64,000 bases of DNA from AV40 sp038230255 (GTDB taxonomy: Bacteria; Verrucomicrobiota; Verrucomicrobiia; Chthoniobacterales; UBA10450). The notes under the pieces are model-generated. The model did not search any database. It was not told the DNA's origin and worked only from the letters and a program-made list of their open reading frames with translations. Positions 22,614 through 31,395 of this stretch are shown in pieces. Positions within the stretch are counted from its first letter, which is position 1. Every line of letters begins with the position of its first letter. The DNA lies in assembly GCA_038230255.1 (NCBI GenBank), contig JBBRNP010000006.1, positions 1 through 64,000 of the forward strand. The letters run 5' to 3'. Position numbers and translations under genes: made by a program.

Positions 22614-24376
22614 TACCGAGTGGGCTGTGACAGCAGCTTGGCGGGATCGAGCCCGATCCGGCGCAAGATATCAGCAAATCGAGGGTCGGAATCGAGCGTG
22701 CGAAACACCGGACGGAGGCCAATCGCCTGGAGCGCGCCGCCGTGGTCGTCGCAGGCGCGATCCAGCCATTTGAAAGCTTCTTCCTTCTCACCCAGTGCTA
22801 CATAGACAGCGGCTATCTCTTCCTTGGGCAGATACTTGGTCGCCGCGATTTTCTTAAGCTCTTCAAGAATTTGGCGCGCTTCTGATTGCCGGCCGATTAG
22901 GGCATACGTAATTGCCAGTCTCGGCTGCGGTCTCCCCGTCATTTCCTGCGCTTTTTTGAACAACGCAATCGCTTCGTCATACATCCCTTTCTCGCGATAC
23001 GCGTCGGCGATGACTGGACTTTCGTACATATAATTTGGGTCGAGTTCCAGTGTGCGCTTTCCCTCCGCGATGGCTTCATCGAGATGTCCGAGGCTGTGAT
23101 AACCTACACCGGCAAAGTTGCTGATGATTGGCGAAAGAGGGTCCGCTTTCTCCGCCGCTCGAATATGCGCTACAGATTCCGCGGATCTTCCTTCTAAAGC
23201 AAAGTTCAACGCCAGGAATAAATGCGCCGTCGCGGAATTTGGATCGAGTTGTAAGGCGCGCCGTAATTCAGCGTTAGCACCGACCATGTCCCAATCGAGA
23301 ACGCGCTTGGCCTCGGAAAGATAGATGTGCGCTTCGGGCTCACGGTCATCCAAGGCCACCGCTTTTAACGCCGCTGCTTTCACCGCTGGATACGCGTCCA
23401 TTGGCTTCACATAAGCATCTGCCAGCCAGAGCCATGCTTTTGCAATTCCGGCCCAAGTCCGTGCAGAATTTGGATCCTTCTCGAGCGAGCGCTGAAAAAA
23501 ATCGAGGCTCTTTCGCAACCCTTCTTCGGTGCTCTTGTTCGAAAAATAAAGCCCCTGCAGGTAAAGATCATGTGCCTCGGTATTTTGTTGCAGAGCAGGC
23601 GCGACAGCGATTGCGAGCTTGATCTTTAACGCATCGACAATCGCGCGCGTGATTTCATCCTGGACTGCGAACACGCCTTGCAATTCACGTTCAAACGTGT
23701 CCGACCAAACATGGAAGCCATTGTGAGCATCGACTAACTGCGCAGTAATTCGAATGCGATTGCCTTCGCGACGCAGACTGCCTTCGAGCACATTGTGCAC
23801 GTTTAACTTCTGCGCGATTTCGCTCACGTCCGCGTTCTTGCCCTTAAATGAAAACGATGAGGTGCGCGCGACCACACGCAATCCATCGACCTTCGCCAGA
23901 GTATCGAGAATTTCTTCGCTTATCCCGTCGCAAAAATATTCCTGGTCTTTCGCCGGGCTAAGATCCACAAACGGCAGCACCGCGATCGACTTGCTGTCCG
24001 CGTTTGAAGTGATTGTCGATCTTGGTACGCGCAACAATTGAAAAGCAAGGAGTGCTCCCGCGACGATTGCAACGCAAACGATAAGCGCCGCAAACTTCCG
24101 TTTGCTCCATTGCGGGATGACTTCGTCCGGCGAAACGTCTTCGGTCCGCTTTATTCCTTGCGGCGTCATCTCGAACGCCCACGCGATAAACACGGCCAAC
24201 GCAAAACCGAGCGCCAGAAACACAACGAAAGCTCTCATCGCCCATGCTGGCGCTTCGAATGTCGGCAACAGAATCGACGCCGCCTGAATCAACAGCCAGG
24301 AGATGACCAAATAGGCGACGGCAACCTTGTAAACGTTGCGTCGCCTCATTTCGCCGAAGAAATTTCCCGAATTCAT
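22613..24376 (-). CDS. Membrane protein with TolB-like (FlgO) domain and TPR repeats, paralogue
   Basis: 587 residues with the same architecture as the following gene: RRNVYKVAVAYLVISWLLIQ at the start, a second hydrophobic region ending AWAFEMTPQGIKRTEDV, a third helix FAALIVCVAIVAGALLAF, the TolB-like segment SIAVLPFVDLSPAKDQEYFCDGISEEIL with VLEGSLRREGNRIRIT, then TPRs (LALNFALEGRSAESVAHIRAAEKADPLSP). The TolB-like half is also similar to the adenylate cyclase fusion at 3.5-5.6 kb. The two neighbouring paralogues are translationally coupled and probably interact. Function unknown. Confidence 0.87.
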   Translation of the reverse strand: MNSGNFFGEMRRRNVYKVAVAYLVISWLLIQAASILLPTFEAPAWAMRAFVVFLALGFALAVFIAWAFEMTPQGIKRTEDVSPDEVIPQWSKRKFAALIVCVAIVAGALLAFQLLRVPRSTITSNADSKSIAVLPFVDLSPAKDQEYFCDGISEEILDTLAKVDGLRVVARTSSFSFKGKNADVSEIAQKLNVHNVLEGSLRREGNRIRITAQLVDAHNGFHVWSDTFERELQGVFAVQDEITRAIVDALKIKLAIAVAPALQQNTEAHDLYLQGLYFSNKSTEEGLRKSLDFFQRSLEKDPNSARTWAGIAKAWLWLADAYVKPMDAYPAVKAAALKAVALDDREPEAHIYLSEAKRVLDWDMVGANAELRRALQLDPNSATAHLFLALNFALEGRSAESVAHIRAAEKADPLSPIISNFAGVGYHSLGHLDEAIAEGKRTLELDPNYMYESPVIADAYREKGMYDEAIALFKKAQEMTGRPQPRLAITYALIGRQSEARQILEELKKIAATKYLPKEEIAAVYVALGEKEEAFKWLDRACDDHGGALQAIGLRPVFRTLDSDPRFADILRRIGLDPAKLLSQPTR

Positions 24377-24487
24377 CCCTGCGCTAATTTGCCGAGCGAC
24401 TTTGCCCGTAAACCTGTAAGATGTCGATCTTTGCGGTCGCGCCGGTGCAAATCTTGCTAATAAAACGACTGCTTCTCCAAAGCTCTC

Positions 24488-24515
24488 CGACGTCAGCAGT
24501 CAGACATCAGAGATC
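24488..24515. repeat. AGNNRTC heptamer tandem repeat (4 units)
   Basis: Units CGACGTC, AGCAGTC, AGACATC and AGAGATC, ending 6 bp before the ATG of the surface protein gene at 24522, so it overlaps the expected ribosome-binding position. Confidence 0.8.
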
Positions 24516-24521
24516 AGAAAC

Positions 24522-26450
24522 ATGACAGAAAAAGGTCAGGAGAAGTACGTTCAATTTCCAATTGGAGCGTTGAGACGAGTCCATCTCGGGCGAAGAATCA
24601 CGAATGCGACAGTTTCGACAATTCTGAGCTTCGTCGTTACCGCAGCCGCGCAATCGGAGCGGATTAATCACGAAGGACGAATCCTCGGGCCGGCGCCGGT
24701 CGTGACGACGCCGACGTTGTTCAATACGCCGCAAGCGGACGCGATCGTTTCGGCGATGCAGATTTTTTCGGTGACAAATCCGTGGAATGAAGACATCTCA
24801 CGACGCCCGCTGTTATCGAACTCGGCGGCAATGATTGCGCAGTTGAAATCGGATTTATCGTCGAGCCGGCAAACGTTGCGGCCGTTTTACGAAATGAATT
24901 ACGTGCTTGTGCCCGATAATCAGGCGCGGGTCACAATTCCGTTTGTCGATTATCCGGACGAATCCGATCTCGATGGCGGCACTTATCCGAACGGCAGTTA
25001 CCCAATCCCGTCCAATATGCCGGTCGAGACCTGGCCGCGCGGCACCGGCACTCTCACTTTGCAGCAATGGCAAATGGACGCGACTGGCGCCGGTGGCGAT
25101 CGCCATGCGATTATTGTCGCGCCGGGAGTTGGCTCGATTTGGGAAATGTGGCAGGCGAAACTGACCACGAGTGGATGGCAATCGTCGAATGGCTCGAAGT
25201 TCGATCTCAATTCCAATGCATTGCGTCCCGCAGGCTGGACGTCGGGCGATGCCGCCGGACTGCCGATGTTTCCGGCGCTGGTGCGTTACGATGAATGTGA
25301 GCGCGGCTTGGTCGAGCATGCAGTTCGCTTGTGCGTACCGAAAACGCGGCGGGAATACATTTATCCGGCAAACCATTTCGCGTCATCGATTCCGGCAACA
25401 TCGACACAATATCCGGCGATGGGTCAGCGTTTTCGGCTCAAGACTAGTTTTGTTGTACCGAGCGGTTGGACCATTGAGGAGAAGGCCGTCTGTTACGCGC
25501 TCAAAAAATACGGCGCGATCGTGGCCGATAACAGCGGCGGATTCTTTTCCATCTCGGTTTCCCCGGACGACCGGTTTTCATCGGTCGCGTTCAGCAATCT
25601 TTCCGCAATCGACGTTAGCAACTTCGAAGTGATCCAAACAACCGGGCCGACCGAAGGCCCGAGATCGCCCGGCGCGCCGAGTGTCAATGCCGGCACGGAT
25701 CAAAGCATCAATGCGCTAAGCACGACACTGTCGGGAACGATTGTCGATCCAAGCGGCGCGGCCACGATTTTGTGGAAACTTTATTCCGGACCAGCACCGG
25801 TGAATTTGGCGAACCCGAACGCCGCGACAACGCTGGTCAATTTCAATCAGCCCGGAACCTACACGTTCGAGCTGAGCGCAAGCGATGGTGTTCATGCGGT
25901 GGCGTACGATGCGATGATCGTGAACGTGCAAACCGGATCGCCAACTCCGACCCCGACGCCAACGCCGACACCTTCGGCAACTCCCACTGCAACACCGACT
26001 CCGACACCAACGCCAACGGCAACTGCTACACCGACAGCAACACCAAGTGCGACGCCGACTCCGACTGCTACACCAACTGCAACGCCAACGCCGACCATCA
26101 CGCCGTCAGCGACACCGACTATCACGGTTTCAGTCTCGCCCGGGAGCGTTATCGAAGGAAGCGATGCGACATTCACGATCTCGAGTTCGGTCGTTGTTTC
26201 ACAACCAGTGACGGTCAGTTACGGGATGCGCGGCACCGCCGTGAACGGAAGCGATTACACACTGAACGGAAATCCGGGGGGCGTGACGATCGCTGCCGGT
26301 CAACGTTCAGCCACAGTCACACTTCATTCGATCGCGGATCACGTGAGAGAAAAAAACGAGACCGCAGTCATGGCATTGGCGAGTGGGAGTGGTTACAAAC
26401 TTCCGCAACGCGGCGCTAAGGCGATGCTAACGGTTCTGAACGGGCCGTAG
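24522..26450 (+). CDS. Secreted surface protein with PKD-like and Calx-beta domains joined by a Pro/Thr linker
   Basis: 642 residues. A late signal-like segment (ATVSTILSFVVTAAAQ, residues about 29-44) suggests export. Residues 60-370 form a large unannotated globular domain with NPWNEDISRRPLLSNS, YPIPSNMPVETWPRG, GGDRHAIIVAPGVGSIWEMWQ and YIYPANHFAS. About 388-470 is a PKD/Ig-like domain (VNAGTDQSINALSTTLSGTIVDP, PGTYTFELSASDGVH). About 473-533 is a Thr-Pro-rich linker of PTPTPSATPT type, and 533-640 a Calx-beta domain (VIEGSDATFTIS, GSDYTLNG, ERSATVTL-like GQRSATVTLHSIAD). Domains of this kind mediate binding at the cell surface. The N-terminal domain resembles putative polysaccharide-binding or hydrolase proteins of soil Verrucomicrobia, unproven. 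Confidence 0.8.
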   Translation: MTEKGQEKYVQFPIGALRRVHLGRRITNATVSTILSFVVTAAAQSERINHEGRILGPAPVVTTPTLFNTPQADAIVSAMQIFSVTNPWNEDISRRPLLSNSAAMIAQLKSDLSSSRQTLRPFYEMNYVLVPDNQARVTIPFVDYPDESDLDGGTYPNGSYPIPSNMPVETWPRGTGTLTLQQWQMDATGAGGDRHAIIVAPGVGSIWEMWQAKLTTSGWQSSNGSKFDLNSNALRPAGWTSGDAAGLPMFPALVRYDECERGLVEHAVRLCVPKTRREYIYPANHFASSIPATSTQYPAMGQRFRLKTSFVVPSGWTIEEKAVCYALKKYGAIVADNSGGFFSISVSPDDRFSSVAFSNLSAIDVSNFEVIQTTGPTEGPRSPGAPSVNAGTDQSINALSTTLSGTIVDPSGAATILWKLYSGPAPVNLANPNAATTLVNFNQPGTYTFELSASDGVHAVAYDAMIVNVQTGSPTPTPTPTPTPSATPTATPTPTPTPTATATPTATPSATPTPTATPTATPTPTITPSATPTITVSVSPGSVIEGSDATFTISSSVVVSQPVTVSYGMRGTAVNGSDYTLNGNPGGVTIAAGQRSATVTLHSIADHVREKNETAVMALASGSGYKLPQRGAKAMLTVLNGP

Positions 26451-26547
26451 GACCGGAGCCGACTGGCACTTGGTTCCCGGAAAAACCGTTAGCGGTCGGC
26501 GCGTGACCAGTGACCAGCGGGATCGGTGCGAACACATGGCAAGTCAC

Positions 26548-27777
26548 TTAGTAAATGTTTGGTGAATGGATGTGCTCGGGCCGCGGGCCGAGGCCGATGA
26601 GCCGCGCCGGTATGGCGCGAAGAAATGGAAACCAGAGAAACAACCGCGGAAAAAATGGCAGCTTGTTGCCAGTGCCCGAAGTTCGTCCGTTGATTCGCTT
26701 ATGAATCTGAACTTGCAGTGCTTGAATGAAGCGAACCGGAAATTCGCGACGCTTCTGAACTTCTTCCAGTTCAGCCACCGACACCGGTCGCTCTCTTAAT
26801 TTCACCGCCAGCAGATTTGCGGTCGCGACTGCGTCCTGCAACGCCAGATTGATTCCGACTCCGCCCGCGGGCGACATGGCATGCGCGTTGTCACCGATGC
26901 AGAGCAACCCGTCCCGATACCATTTCTTGAGGCGATTGATCTGCACGGTAAGCAGTTTGATTTTCGACCAGTCATCGAGCTCGCCGATTCGATCCTGCAG
27001 AAATGGACCGAGCTGCACGATGTCGCGATGCAAAGCGGGCAGGCCGCGCTGTTTGATTTGATCGAGATCGCCTTTCGGAATTACGAAACCGACTTGGAAA
27101 TAATCGCCGCGATCGAGCAACACGAGGAGTTTGCCGTGCTGGAAAAATCCAAGCGACTGTGGCGGATCGTCCGGTCGCTTGGAAAGACGCATCCAGAGAA
27201 CATCGATCGGCGCACCGAAATCGCGGAGCTCGAGATTTGCTCGGGTATGTGTAACTGCATGCCGGCCGTCGGCACCGATCACAAGATCGGCATAAATGTC
27301 ACGCTCGCCTTGGGGCGTTTTCGCGCGCACGCCCGTGACGCGTTCATTTTCAAATAGAAGATCGACAACCCCATGTTGCATCTGGAGCGCGAAGGTCGGG
27401 AAATGTTTCGCCTGCGCCGCAAGAAAATTCAGAAAATCCCACTGCGGCATGAACGCGATGAACTTGCAGCGCGTGGGCAAACGCGAGAAGTCGGCGATTG
27501 GAACGGTGTGACCGTTGAAAATCCCGCGAATCTCTCGCAGCTCCTGGTGCGGCAGCTTGAGAAATTCATCAAGCAGTCCGAGTTCATGCATCAACTCGAG
27601 GGTCGAAGGGTGAATTGTGTCGCCGCGGAAATCGCGAAAGAAATCGGCGTGCTTCTCCAGCACGACCACTTTCACTCCGGCGCGCGCGAGCAAATAGCCG
27701 GCCATCATTCCGGCCGGGCCGCCGCCGACGATCACGCAACGGGTTCGGATCTCGGGCACCGCGCTCATTGATGACAA
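26548..27777 (-). CDS. FAD-dependent aromatic-ring-hydroxylase-like monooxygenase
   Basis: 409 residues. Class A flavoprotein monooxygenase of the PHBH/UbiH type: CVIVGGGPAGMMAGYLLARAGVKVVVLEK (GxGxxG, residues 15-43), GDTIHPSTLELMHELGLLDE, the DG motif VIGADGRHAVTHTRA near residue 165, and the FAD ribityl motif GDNAHAMSPAGGVGINLALQDA near 290. The C-terminus has a basic KLPFFPRLFLWFPFLRAIPARLIGLGPRPEH tail seen in this subgroup. It hydroxylates or epoxidises an aromatic or quinone-like substrate with NAD(P)H. No biosynthetic partner is adjacent, although another FAD enzyme lies divergently 200 bp away. Confidence 0.87.
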   Translation of the reverse strand: MSSMSAVPEIRTRCVIVGGGPAGMMAGYLLARAGVKVVVLEKHADFFRDFRGDTIHPSTLELMHELGLLDEFLKLPHQELREIRGIFNGHTVPIADFSRLPTRCKFIAFMPQWDFLNFLAAQAKHFPTFALQMQHGVVDLLFENERVTGVRAKTPQGERDIYADLVIGADGRHAVTHTRANLELRDFGAPIDVLWMRLSKRPDDPPQSLGFFQHGKLLVLLDRGDYFQVGFVIPKGDLDQIKQRGLPALHRDIVQLGPFLQDRIGELDDWSKIKLLTVQINRLKKWYRDGLLCIGDNAHAMSPAGGVGINLALQDAVATANLLAVKLRERPVSVAELEEVQKRREFPVRFIQALQVQIHKRINGRTSGTGNKLPFFPRLFLWFPFLRAIPARLIGLGPRPEHIHSPNIY

Positions 27778-27830
27778 ATTAAGAAGTAAGGATGAGGAAT
27801 TAAGAAGAAAGAATTAGTCTCTCTTTTATT

Positions 27831-27858
27831 GGACGTTGCGCGTTGAACGTTGAACGTT
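27831..27858. repeat. NACGTTG-type heptamer tandem repeat (4 units)
   Basis: Units GGACGTT, GCGCGTT, GAACGTT, GAACGTT. An A-rich 7-bp periodic stretch (about 27785-27818: AAGTAAG, GATGAGG, AATTAAG...) lies just left of it. Both are in the divergent intergenic region between the two flavoenzyme genes. Confidence 0.8.
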
Positions 27859-27888
27859 TGCTTACGGTCAAGCATTCCGATCACGAGT

Positions 27889-27978
27889 ATGAGCAGGAGC
27901 ACGATTAAAAGTCATTATGACGTTGTCATCCTCGGAGCTGGCCATCCGCCTTCGCCAAGGCTACGGCGTGACAAGTAA
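27889..27978 (+). pseudogene. Fossil N-terminus of a flavoenzyme joined to a repeat
   Basis: ATG at 27889 opens MSRSTIKSHYDVVILGAGH, which is a dinucleotide-binding start like that of the next gene (KSKYDVIILGAGH, 27989), but at 27946 it passes into the CCGCCTTCGCCAAGGCTACG repeat and stops at 27976-27978. The two gene starts differ at many synonymous positions, so this is not a recent duplication. Read as the remnant of an older paralogue cut by a repeat, or as a former start of the gene itself. Confidence 0.55.
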
Positions 27979-27988
27979 CGGCATAATA

Positions 27989-29623
27989 ATGAAGTCTAAA
28001 TACGATGTGATTATTCTCGGGGCAGGCCACAATGGGTTGGTCGCGGCGAGTTATCTCGGGCGCGCCGGGCTGAGCGTACTCTTATTAGAGAAGAACGATT
28101 ACATCGGCGGGGCGACCACTTCCCAGAAGGTCTTCCCGGATTACGAGGCCCGGCTGTCGCGCTATTCCTACCTGGTCAGTCTGTTTCCGGAGAAGATCAT
28201 TCGCGACCTTGGGCTAAGGCTCGAGCTCCGGCGACGGGCAACTGGATCTTTCACCCCTTATATTAAGAGTGGCCGGCACGACGGCCTCCTTCTCAGCAAC
28301 GTCAATGAGGCGCAAAGCCGGCAATCGATTGTCGATCTCACCGGGAGCGAGGCTGAATTCGAGCAGCTGAGAAAGTTCTACCATCTCTCGCGGGTCTTCG
28401 CGGAGCACACCTGGGACACAATGCTCGAGCCGCTCGCTTCAAAAGAGGATACGAAACGGCAGTTCGATGTGGATGACGTTTCCCGCGAAGCATGGCGAAG
28501 TCTGGCGGAAGAGCCGCTCGGTCGTTCGCTCGAACGTTATTTGAAAGACGATTTGGTCCGCGGTCTTGTCCTTACCGACGCCAAAGTCGGGATCTTCACC
28601 CATCCGCACGATCCGTCGCTCGTCCAGAACCGTTGTTTTCTTTATCATTTGATTGGCAACAAGACGGGCGAATGGAAGGTGCCGGTTGGCGGGATGGGAG
28701 CAGTCGCGCGCGAATTGGAACGAGCGGCACAAGGTGCCGGCGCAGAGTTCCTGACGAATGTCGATCTTGTCGACGTCGATCTTAAGGGAAAAGAGAAAAC
28801 GGTGGAGTTTCAAATCGACGGGAAAGTTCAAACCGTTGAATCGCGATTTCTATTAGCGAACTTCGGGCGCAACGTGCTCGCGAAATATTCCGGCAAAGCC
28901 TATGAGCCTGAGGCAGTAGACGAGGGGAGTGTATTCAAGATGAACATGCTGCTGCGCCGATTACCGAAATTGAAAGCGAAGAAATATCCATCAGAGCAAG
29001 CGTGGTGTGGCACGTTCCATAGCGACGAAGGCTACGAACAGATGAATGCGAGCTACGAACAGGCCGCCAAAGGCCGGTTGCCCGAGAGAACGCCTTGCGA
29101 GGTTTATTGCCACACTCTGACGGACGACAGCATTCTGTCCCCGGAACTGCGCGAGCAAGGGTTCCACACGATCACGCTGTTCGGACTCGATGCGCCGTAT
29201 TCGTTGTTCGCAAAAGAGAATGAGAAGATGCGCAAACAAGCGGAGAAAAAATTCCTCGAAAGCATGAACCAGTGGTTGGAAGAACCGCTGGAGAATTGTC
29301 TCGCGGTCGCGCGCGATGGCAGCCTTTGCGTCGAAAGCAAAAGCCCGGTCGATATCGAGAATTCGTTAGGCATGTATCACGGCAACATTTTTCAGGACTC
29401 GCCGACATGGCCGTTTGCAACGAGCAAGGAACAAGTCGGGACCTGGGGAGTCGAAACCGAATGGGAAAATGTTTTTCTCTGCGGCTCGAGCGCGCTCCGC
29501 GGCGGCGCGGTCAGTGGCATTCCCGGACACAACGCGGCGCGCAAGGTTCTGGAAGTTGTTGGTGGATCGGCCGCTCCGTCGGGCGATGTTAGTTCAACGC
29601 GGCCAAAGGCCGCCATTTATTAG
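27989..29623 (+). CDS. NAD(P)/FAD-dependent oxidoreductase of the phytoene desaturase/amine oxidase type
   Basis: 544 residues from the ATG at 27989; the ORF extends to 27917 but those codons are repeat sequence. YDVIILGAGHNGLVAASYLGRAGLSVLLLEK (GxGxxG, residues 5-35) with YIGGATTS, then a long substrate domain, GGMGAVARELERAAQGAGAEF and the C-terminal FAD motif VFLCGSSALRGGAVSGIPGHNAARKVL. The length and the GAVSGIPGHNAA ending match the CrtI-like oxidoreductases common in soil bacteria (pyridine nucleotide-disulfide oxidoreductase domain-containing protein 2-like). No phytoene synthase is nearby, so carotenoid function cannot be claimed. Confidence 0.87.
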   Translation: MKSKYDVIILGAGHNGLVAASYLGRAGLSVLLLEKNDYIGGATTSQKVFPDYEARLSRYSYLVSLFPEKIIRDLGLRLELRRRATGSFTPYIKSGRHDGLLLSNVNEAQSRQSIVDLTGSEAEFEQLRKFYHLSRVFAEHTWDTMLEPLASKEDTKRQFDVDDVSREAWRSLAEEPLGRSLERYLKDDLVRGLVLTDAKVGIFTHPHDPSLVQNRCFLYHLIGNKTGEWKVPVGGMGAVARELERAAQGAGAEFLTNVDLVDVDLKGKEKTVEFQIDGKVQTVESRFLLANFGRNVLAKYSGKAYEPEAVDEGSVFKMNMLLRRLPKLKAKKYPSEQAWCGTFHSDEGYEQMNASYEQAAKGRLPERTPCEVYCHTLTDDSILSPELREQGFHTITLFGLDAPYSLFAKENEKMRKQAEKKFLESMNQWLEEPLENCLAVARDGSLCVESKSPVDIENSLGMYHGNIFQDSPTWPFATSKEQVGTWGVETEWENVFLCGSSALRGGAVSGIPGHNAARKVLEVVGGSAAPSGDVSSTRPKAAIY

Positions 29624-29653
29624 CATCGAGCAAGGGACTGCTCGATCCACCTT

Positions 29654-30121
29654 ATGCATGCAAACCCCGCTGACGTTGTGTCGCTCGATGCAATCATCGC
29701 CGCGGCCTACGACGTAATTTCAGGACCGGCGGGAAAGAAGCGCGATTGGGATCGTGACCGAGCGCTGTTCTGGCCGGGAGCGCGATTAATGCCAACCGCG
29801 ACGGTGCCGGGAAGAAACGATGTCGATCTTGCGCCGCTGGTGCTGGACGTTGAAGGCTACATTGAGCGGGTCGAACCGATCTTCGCTAAAAGTGGCTTCT
29901 ACGAAAAGGAAGTCGCGCGCCGCGTCGAACAATTCGGTCACATTGCGCATGTCTGGAGCACGTACGAATCGCGTCACGATCCGAACGATGCTGAACCGTT
30001 CATGCGCGGGATCAATAGCATTCAGCTCTTCAATGATGGAAGCCGCTGGTGGATCTTATCGATCTACTGGCAGCATGAAAGTCCGCAGCACGCGCTTCCG
30101 GAAAAGTACCTTCAAGGTTGA
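29654..30121 (+). CDS. SnoaL-like/NTF2-fold hypothetical protein
   Basis: 155 residues. Pattern of an NTF2-like fold: VVSLDAIIAAAYDVISGPAGKKRDWDRDRALFWPGARLMPT, then LDVEGYIERVEPIFAKSGFYEKEVARRVEQFGHIAHVWSTYESRH, then FMRGINSIQLFNDGSRWWILSIYWQHE. It matches a conserved family of soil-bacterial proteins in which the WDRxRxLFxPGAR motif is typical. Function unknown. It follows the flavoenzyme by 30 bp and may be in the same transcript. Its last 10 bp overlap the convergent small membrane protein gene. Confidence 0.8.
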   Translation: MHANPADVVSLDAIIAAAYDVISGPAGKKRDWDRDRALFWPGARLMPTATVPGRNDVDLAPLVLDVEGYIERVEPIFAKSGFYEKEVARRVEQFGHIAHVWSTYESRHDPNDAEPFMRGINSIQLFNDGSRWWILSIYWQHESPQHALPEKYLQG

Positions 30122-30309
30122 GACTTGCGGGAATGCGGATGCTTCTCCTTCATCTGCACCGGCAGTTGCGGATGGGTGTCGCGGTAACACTTTGTGCCAA
30201 GGCCGAGAATAAACGCCGCGACAACGAAACTAATGACGCGTTTCTCTTCCGGCGTGAGAACGAGCTTGTGCCTCAGCTCCTCCCAGTTCCAACGTTCGGA
30301 CACTTTCAA
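30112..30309 (-). CDS. Small single-span membrane protein
   Basis: 65 residues: WNWEELRHKLVLTPEEKRV, then one hydrophobic segment ISFVVAAFILGLGTKCYRD, then a basic His/Lys-rich tail. The LTPEEKRVISFVVAAFILGLG stretch resembles the membrane anchor at the start of ComEA-type proteins, but the helix-hairpin-helix domain is missing. The ATG overlaps the stop of the KTSC gene by 4 bp (ATGA), which is good evidence that it is translated as the last gene of the run that begins with the FAD oxidoreductase. Function unknown. Confidence 0.68.
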   Translation of the reverse strand: MKVSERWNWEELRHKLVLTPEEKRVISFVVAAFILGLGTKCYRDTHPQLPVQMKEKHPHSRKSQP

Positions 30310-30656
30310 CGCACTTCTTGTTTTACGCGCGGCCGAACGCGCACGGACGCATAATTGCCTTTGATGTTCGCGTCGTAATAGCGCGCCTTGGAATCGGCGG
30401 CCATCAAGTCGCGGTGAACTGACGGCGCGACCTGGAGGTATCGATAAACCGCACCGTTCACAAATTGGATTTCAAGAATGTGCCGCCGCTTGCTGTATCC
30501 AATCGCCGCAATGCCCTGCGACGCGACTGATTCGCGCGGAATACGCGAGGTGACGGCGGTCCGAGCGGGGCTCGCCGCACTGTTGTCGATGGAGTTAGCG
30601 AGCAACAGTCGCGAAACGCATACAAGCGAAAGCAGATAAAAAGTCTTCGCGCTCAT
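30306..30656 (-). CDS. Secreted KTSC-domain protein
   Basis: 116 residues from the ATG at 30656 (MSAKTFYLLSLVCVSRLLLA signal peptide); an ATG at 30725 would add 23 residues. The C-terminal half is a KTSC domain: ESVASQGIAAIGYSKRRHILEIQFVNGAVYRYLQVAPSVHRDLMAADSKARYYDANIKGNY. This small domain occurs alone or at the end of lysyl-tRNA-synthetase-like proteins and has no known biochemical role. It follows lolA by about 70 bp on the same strand. Confidence 0.78.
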   Translation of the reverse strand: MSAKTFYLLSLVCVSRLLLANSIDNSAASPARTAVTSRIPRESVASQGIAAIGYSKRRHILEIQFVNGAVYRYLQVAPSVHRDLMAADSKARYYDANIKGNYASVRVRPRVKQEVR

Positions 30657-30729
30657 TTGGGGGAACGACCGCGAACCGTTACCACGCGGGGATAAGCCTA
30701 GTCGAGCTAAAAGCTGATCAGTCATAGGG

Positions 30730-31395
30730 TCATCGCCCGAGCGGCGTGGCGATGGCCGTGCCGGGCGGAGGCGTGAACTCGAACGTCGCGGCCGGAATGG
30801 TCGCTCGCGTCTGATTTGAATACGTGGTGACGATTTGATCGCCGTTCGGCTGCGCCATCTCGGTGCGTTCCGCAACCAGATCGCTGTTCAAACGCAGATC
30901 GAACTTCTGAAACATTCGCTTCATCGACGGCGAGCGCGGGAGCAATTGCAAAGCGTAACCGTTGTCGATCTTCGCGCCGGTGATTCGGAAGGTTGATTCA
31001 ACATGCTCCAGATTGAGCGCGGTATTGATTGCGGCGATGGCAGCGTCGACCGGTGAACGTTTGCCTAACGAGTAATGCTCGGCTGATTTGAAATTCGGAT
31101 AGTAAATCCAAAGATCGCGGCCGTTGCTAATCGTAACGCTCGGCGAATTGCCGGTGACTTCGCGCCGGAATTTATTGGGCGCGCGAAACCAGATTTTTCC
31201 GACACTGGTAATGGGCTTATTCAACAGACGCATCGTTTTCTGTTCCTGAAAATCGGCGTGCACATCGGGTGACGTCGCGCGGCGCTCCGCGATGCGAGCG
31301 AGAAGATTCTTTATGTCCGCTTCCGACAATGACTGCGCCCGCGCAATCGGGGCGAGAAAAACCAAGGCGAGCAGAAGACAGAATAATTTCTTCAT
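30730..31395 (-). CDS. LolA-family outer-membrane lipoprotein carrier protein
   Basis: 221 residues from the ATG at 31395, which overlaps the MMPL stop by 4 bp. Signal peptide KKLFCLLLALVFLAPIARAQ, then the LolA fold: SPDVHADFQEQKTMRLLNKPITSVGKIWFRAPNKFRREVTGNSPSVTISNGRDLWIYYPNF, ending ATFEFTPPPGTAIATPL. LolA proteins carry lipids or lipoproteins through the periplasm. This type, coupled to an MMPL exporter, differs from the housekeeping LolA of the LolCDE pathway and is known from aryl polyene and similar lipid loci, so it likely serves that exporter. The symbol lolA is withheld for that reason. Confidence 0.87.
   Translation of the reverse strand: MKKLFCLLLALVFLAPIARAQSLSEADIKNLLARIAERRATSPDVHADFQEQKTMRLLNKPITSVGKIWFRAPNKFRREVTGNSPSVTISNGRDLWIYYPNFKSAEHYSLGKRSPVDAAIAAINTALNLEHVESTFRITGAKIDNGYALQLLPRSPSMKRMFQKFDLRLNSDLVAERTEMAQPNGDQIVTTYSNQTRATIPAATFEFTPPPGTAIATPLGR

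Noticed and set aside
25892..26176. Minus-strand ORF made of Val/Gly repeats
   Set aside because: Antisense of the Thr-Pro linker of the surface protein.
26548..29623. Carotenoid biosynthesis locus
   Set aside because: Two flavoenzymes, one CrtI-like, but no phytoene synthase or other pathway gene; kept as general oxidoreductases.
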